A DNA stretch of 16,526 nt from Bacteroidia bacterium. GTDB lineage: Bacteria > Bacteroidota > Bacteroidia > Bacteroidales > Azobacteroidaceae. How positions within the stretch are numbered: position 1 is the stretch's first letter; every line of letters begins with the position of its first letter. The notes beneath the pieces were generated by a model. That model was not told the origin of the DNA. It saw only the letters and a list, made by a program, of their open reading frames with translations, and searched no databases. Shown here in pieces: positions 13,895 through 16,526 of this stretch. Position numbers and translations under genes: made by a program. The stretch covers positions 1-16,526 of the forward strand of contig BNWW01000045.1 of the NCBI GenBank assembly GCA_025999115.1, in the 5' to 3' direction.

Positions 13895-16405
13895 ATGAGT
13901 TTTAAGAATATTATTTGCCGGCTTATTTTTTTTCTGTTCATTGGAACTTTCTCAGCCTCTGCCCAATCATTTTCACTCAACGGCGAGTGGCGGTTTAAGG
14001 TAATACCTTCGGATGTAAAGGATATGCAACAGCTTGAATCGGATACCGGCCGGTGGGATGTCATGCCTGTTCCCGGAAACTGGGACGTGGAAAACAGCTA
14101 TTCCGAATATGCAGGTAAAGCCTGTTATGAGCGGACATTTACCTTACCCGGCGCTTTTCTTGGAAAACGGATCCTGTTGCGTTTTGAAGCCGTTTACGAA
14201 ACCGCCGAAGTCTTTCTCAACGGCGAAAAAATCGGCGAACATAAAGGAGGATACACTCCTTTTGAACTGGATATAACCACTCGAATTAAAGCGCAAAACA
14301 AATTAACCGTATTAGTCGATAATACTTATAAAAGCGGAGCTTGGTGGGCGTGGGGCGGTATCAGCCGTTCCGTAACCGTTTTAGGCGTTCAATCGCAACG
14401 GATATTATACCAGCATATCACCGCTCTGCCCGATTTGGAAACCGGCAAGGTACAAATAAACGTATTGTACGGAATAGAAAATCTGTCGAATCAAACGGAT
14501 TATATCCTTTCATACGATATCCAAAATAACCGGAAGAGGAAAATATACAGCGGTAGCAAATCCGTGGCGGTACGTCCAAACGATACCACCGGTGTGCATC
14601 TCTCTTTTACGTTGAAATCCAATCTACTGTCGTTGTGGCATTTTGATGCTCCGGTTTTGTATAAGCTCACTTCGACGCTGTATTCTGATTCGGAACATGC
14701 CGTCCGGTCGGATAATTTTGGCGTTAGATTGTTTGAAGCCAAAAGCGCTCAACTCTACCTGAATGGCGAACCGGTTCGATTAAACGGTATGAATCGCGTA
14801 CACGACCATCGCGCTTATGGTAATACGGAACCCGGTTATTTGGTTCGGCGCGACATTCTGACGATGAAAGAATTGGGAGGGAACTTGGCGCGTATCATGC
14901 ATGCACCGTCTGCGCCCAATCTGCTCGACTTCTGCGACAGTATCGGTTTTCTGCTGATTTCCGAAATACCCGTTTGGGGACAAAGAGACCCGAATGCTTT
15001 TGCCGGCAGTCCGCCGGCAAAGCAATGGATAAGCGAAATGATACGGCGCGATTATAACCACCCGTCTATCATCGCTTGGAGTGTTGCCAATGAGTTGGGC
15101 GATACCATCAGTCCCCGTGATAAAATGGTAATGACGGCGGAACAAGCGGCTTATGTCCGTTCCATGTCCAACTATATTAAAACAGAACTCGATTCGATTC
15201 GCCTGATTACTTCGGCAAGTTTTACCGCATTCAGGCCGACGGCAAACGATGCCAACGAGCCGGTTGACGCTTTGGACATGATAGGCGTTAATTGCTACGG
15301 AATAGCTCCCCAGCAACTCCGCGCCGTACACGAAAAATGGCCGGACAAGCCTCTTTTTGCTACGGAGTTTGGGAAGGGAATGATAGGGCTTTCTCTCAAC
15401 AGTAAACTACATAAGGATATAGCCCTATTCCAAGATACAATTTCGCGCCACCTGCCTTATGTTGCAGGCACTTCGTTGTGGACGTACAACGATTACCGGA
15501 GTAACTATACCGGCTCAACTCCTTCGCAAAACAGAGGCTGGGGCGTAGTAAACGAATGGCGGCAAAGAAAACAGGCTTTTACCGAACTCCAAAAAATATA
15601 TGCTCCAATTAACGGATTGGAAATCAACAAAGAAAAAGAGGAATTAAAAATTTCCGTATTGCCTAAACAGCCCGGCGAACTACCAAACTATATTTTGCGC
15701 CGGTATAAATTATGTATTACTCAATTAGATACAAATGGACAAGGGATGAACAAGCAGTTTATTACACTGCCGGAAATAAAACCGGGAGATAATCCGCTGC
15801 ATTTCAGTCGAAAACCCTCAAAAAACGCATCCCGTTGTGTTGTGCAACTGATTTCTCCTCATCAAATTCCGGTTTACGAATCTCATATCGACTTTTCTCT
15901 GCCTGCTCCACCCGAAATAGACCGGATAGAAACGGGAACGGACGGAATACGACTGTTTTTTGCCGGAAAACGAACGATAGATAACTATATAGCGCAATAC
16001 GATTCTACCGAGCAATCTATTTACGCCGGTTATGTGGAGATTCGGAAAAATCAAACGGATCTTCCCTCTCAAGTGTGGATAAAATCAAAAAACTCATTCG
16101 GCGAAAGCGAACCGGTTCTTGTGAAGATACCCCAAAGCGACCTTCCCTTACCTCCCATGATTTGGCATGTGGAAGCATTAAACAAGTCGATGGTCGTCGG
16201 CTACGAGTCGTTGGAAGGCGATCTTGAATATGTTCTCGAATATCAGGACAATTGTCATGAAAATGTCCTCCATATAGACAAAAAACAGGCCGGTGCATAC
16301 AAAATAGATAATTTATCTACAGGTGATTACCCGATAAGAATCAAACGGAAAACGGCACTGGGCGAAAGCGAATGGAGCCGGTACTTACATACCCGTATTG
16401 AATAG
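13895..16405 (+). CDS. GH2 family exo-beta-glycosidase (beta-galactosidase-like), periplasmic
   Basis: 836 residues, signal peptide about 1-23 (FSASA/QS). The order is an N-terminal sugar-binding jelly roll (25-165, LNGEWRF, GYTPFELDIT), an Ig-like domain (170-282), a TIM barrel (286-572) and a C-terminal extension (573-836) with at least two fibronectin III-like modules (about 670-747 and 752-836, the strands ending NSFGESEP and TALGESEWS). WSVANELGD gives the acid/base Glu400, and FATEFGKG gives the nucleophile Glu491. RIMHAPS corresponds to the family R-x-x-H-x-P region. The N-x-K motif of bacterial beta-glucuronidases appears replaced by NRG in QNRGWGVVN, so a neutral sugar, probably beta-galactose, is more likely. 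It lacks a T9SS tail, so it should be periplasmic. The start is 28 nt after the esterase stop. It ends 10 nt before a possible convergent gene. Confidence 0.93.
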   Translation: MSFKNIICRLIFFLFIGTFSASAQSFSLNGEWRFKVIPSDVKDMQQLESDTGRWDVMPVPGNWDVENSYSEYAGKACYERTFTLPGAFLGKRILLRFEAVYETAEVFLNGEKIGEHKGGYTPFELDITTRIKAQNKLTVLVDNTYKSGAWWAWGGISRSVTVLGVQSQRILYQHITALPDLETGKVQINVLYGIENLSNQTDYILSYDIQNNRKRKIYSGSKSVAVRPNDTTGVHLSFTLKSNLLSLWHFDAPVLYKLTSTLYSDSEHAVRSDNFGVRLFEAKSAQLYLNGEPVRLNGMNRVHDHRAYGNTEPGYLVRRDILTMKELGGNLARIMHAPSAPNLLDFCDSIGFLLISEIPVWGQRDPNAFAGSPPAKQWISEMIRRDYNHPSIIAWSVANELGDTISPRDKMVMTAEQAAYVRSMSNYIKTELDSIRLITSASFTAFRPTANDANEPVDALDMIGVNCYGIAPQQLRAVHEKWPDKPLFATEFGKGMIGLSLNSKLHKDIALFQDTISRHLPYVAGTSLWTYNDYRSNYTGSTPSQNRGWGVVNEWRQRKQAFTELQKIYAPINGLEINKEKEELKISVLPKQPGELPNYILRRYKLCITQLDTNGQGMNKQFITLPEIKPGDNPLHFSRKPSKNASRCVVQLISPHQIPVYESHIDFSLPAPPEIDRIETGTDGIRLFFAGKRTIDNYIAQYDSTEQSIYAGYVEIRKNQTDLPSQVWIKSKNSFGESEPVLVKIPQSDLPLPPMIWHVEALNKSMVVGYESLEGDLEYVLEYQDNCHENVLHIDKKQAGAYKIDNLSTGDYPIRIKRKTALGESEWSRYLHTRIE

Positions 16406-16415
16406 GCGGGAATGT

Positions 16416-16526
16416 TTATTGCTGTTTCCACCAAGAGATAGCCTTCGAACGTATCGGTATATCACGCATCATCCATAGAACGGTATGATTCGGATACGGC
16501 AAGGTCGCAAATGTAAAACGACCGGT
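16416..16526 (-). CDS. Possible 3' end of an unrecognised gene on the opposite strand
   Basis: Reading from the right edge on the minus strand, 36 codons run without interruption to TAA at 16418-16416. The translation begins TGRFTFATLPYPNHTVLWMM and ends ISWWKQQ. Its composition looks protein-like, and the other five frames all hit stops within the same 121 bases. It would converge on GH2 with only 10 nt between stops, and no terminator hairpin is visible there. 36 codons is short enough to be open by chance, so this is tentative and I do not recognise the family. Confidence 0.4.
   Translation of the reverse strand, partial: TGRFTFATLPYPNHTVLWMMRDIPIRSKAISWWKQQ

Noticed and set aside
15530..15560. 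GH2 as a beta-glucuronidase
   Set aside because: The N-x-K carboxylate-binding motif appears to be NRG here, which does not support glucuronide specificity.

Overview
The window looks like part of a glycan-degradation locus from a member of the Bacteroidota, probably Bacteroidales. The reasons are several proteins ending in type IX secretion system (T9SS) C-terminal sorting domains, the Bacteroidota-typical GH97 and SASA families, AT-rich gene starts without clear Shine-Dalgarno sequences, and Ig-like modules of the kind common in Bacteroidota surface proteins. The species cannot be named from this sequence.

Layout. Seven genes lie on the + strand. (1) A large multidomain protein, cut by the left edge, contains a GH16-like domain whose catalytic residues appear to be lost. 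(2) After 4 nt comes a GH16 enzyme with an intact E-x-D-x-x-E active site and the same accessory modules. (3) After 4 nt comes a GH97 exo-glycosidase. (4) After 42 nt comes a non-catalytic, carbohydrate-binding-type T9SS protein. (5) After 9 nt comes a 98-residue protein with a signal peptide and a C-terminal membrane anchor. A 278-nt gap follows, occupied by a palindrome-rich intergenic repeat (about 10905-11095). (6) Next is a SASA-type carbohydrate esterase flanked by binding modules. (7) After 28 nt comes a GH2 exo-glycosidase. At the right edge the last 111 nt may hold the 3' end of a convergent gene on the - strand.

How the genes may work together (inference). The GH16-like protein, the GH16 enzyme, the binding protein and the esterase carry both a signal peptide (not visible for the truncated first gene) and a T9SS sorting domain, so they should act at the cell surface or outside the cell. 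They would bind the polymer, cut it internally and remove acyl groups. GH97 and GH2 have signal peptides but no sorting domain, so they should trim imported oligosaccharides in the periplasm. GH16 endo-cleavage combined with a retaining-type GH97, a GH2 and an acetylesterase fits an acetylated beta-galactan or a mucin-like/LacNAc-containing glycan, but the substrate is not determined. No SusC/SusD pair, sulfatase or regulator is visible.

The main points of interest are the apparent GH16 pseudoenzyme next to its active paralogue, a discoidin-like domain shared by two proteins, the small anchored protein inside the operon, and the palindromic element that splits the locus.
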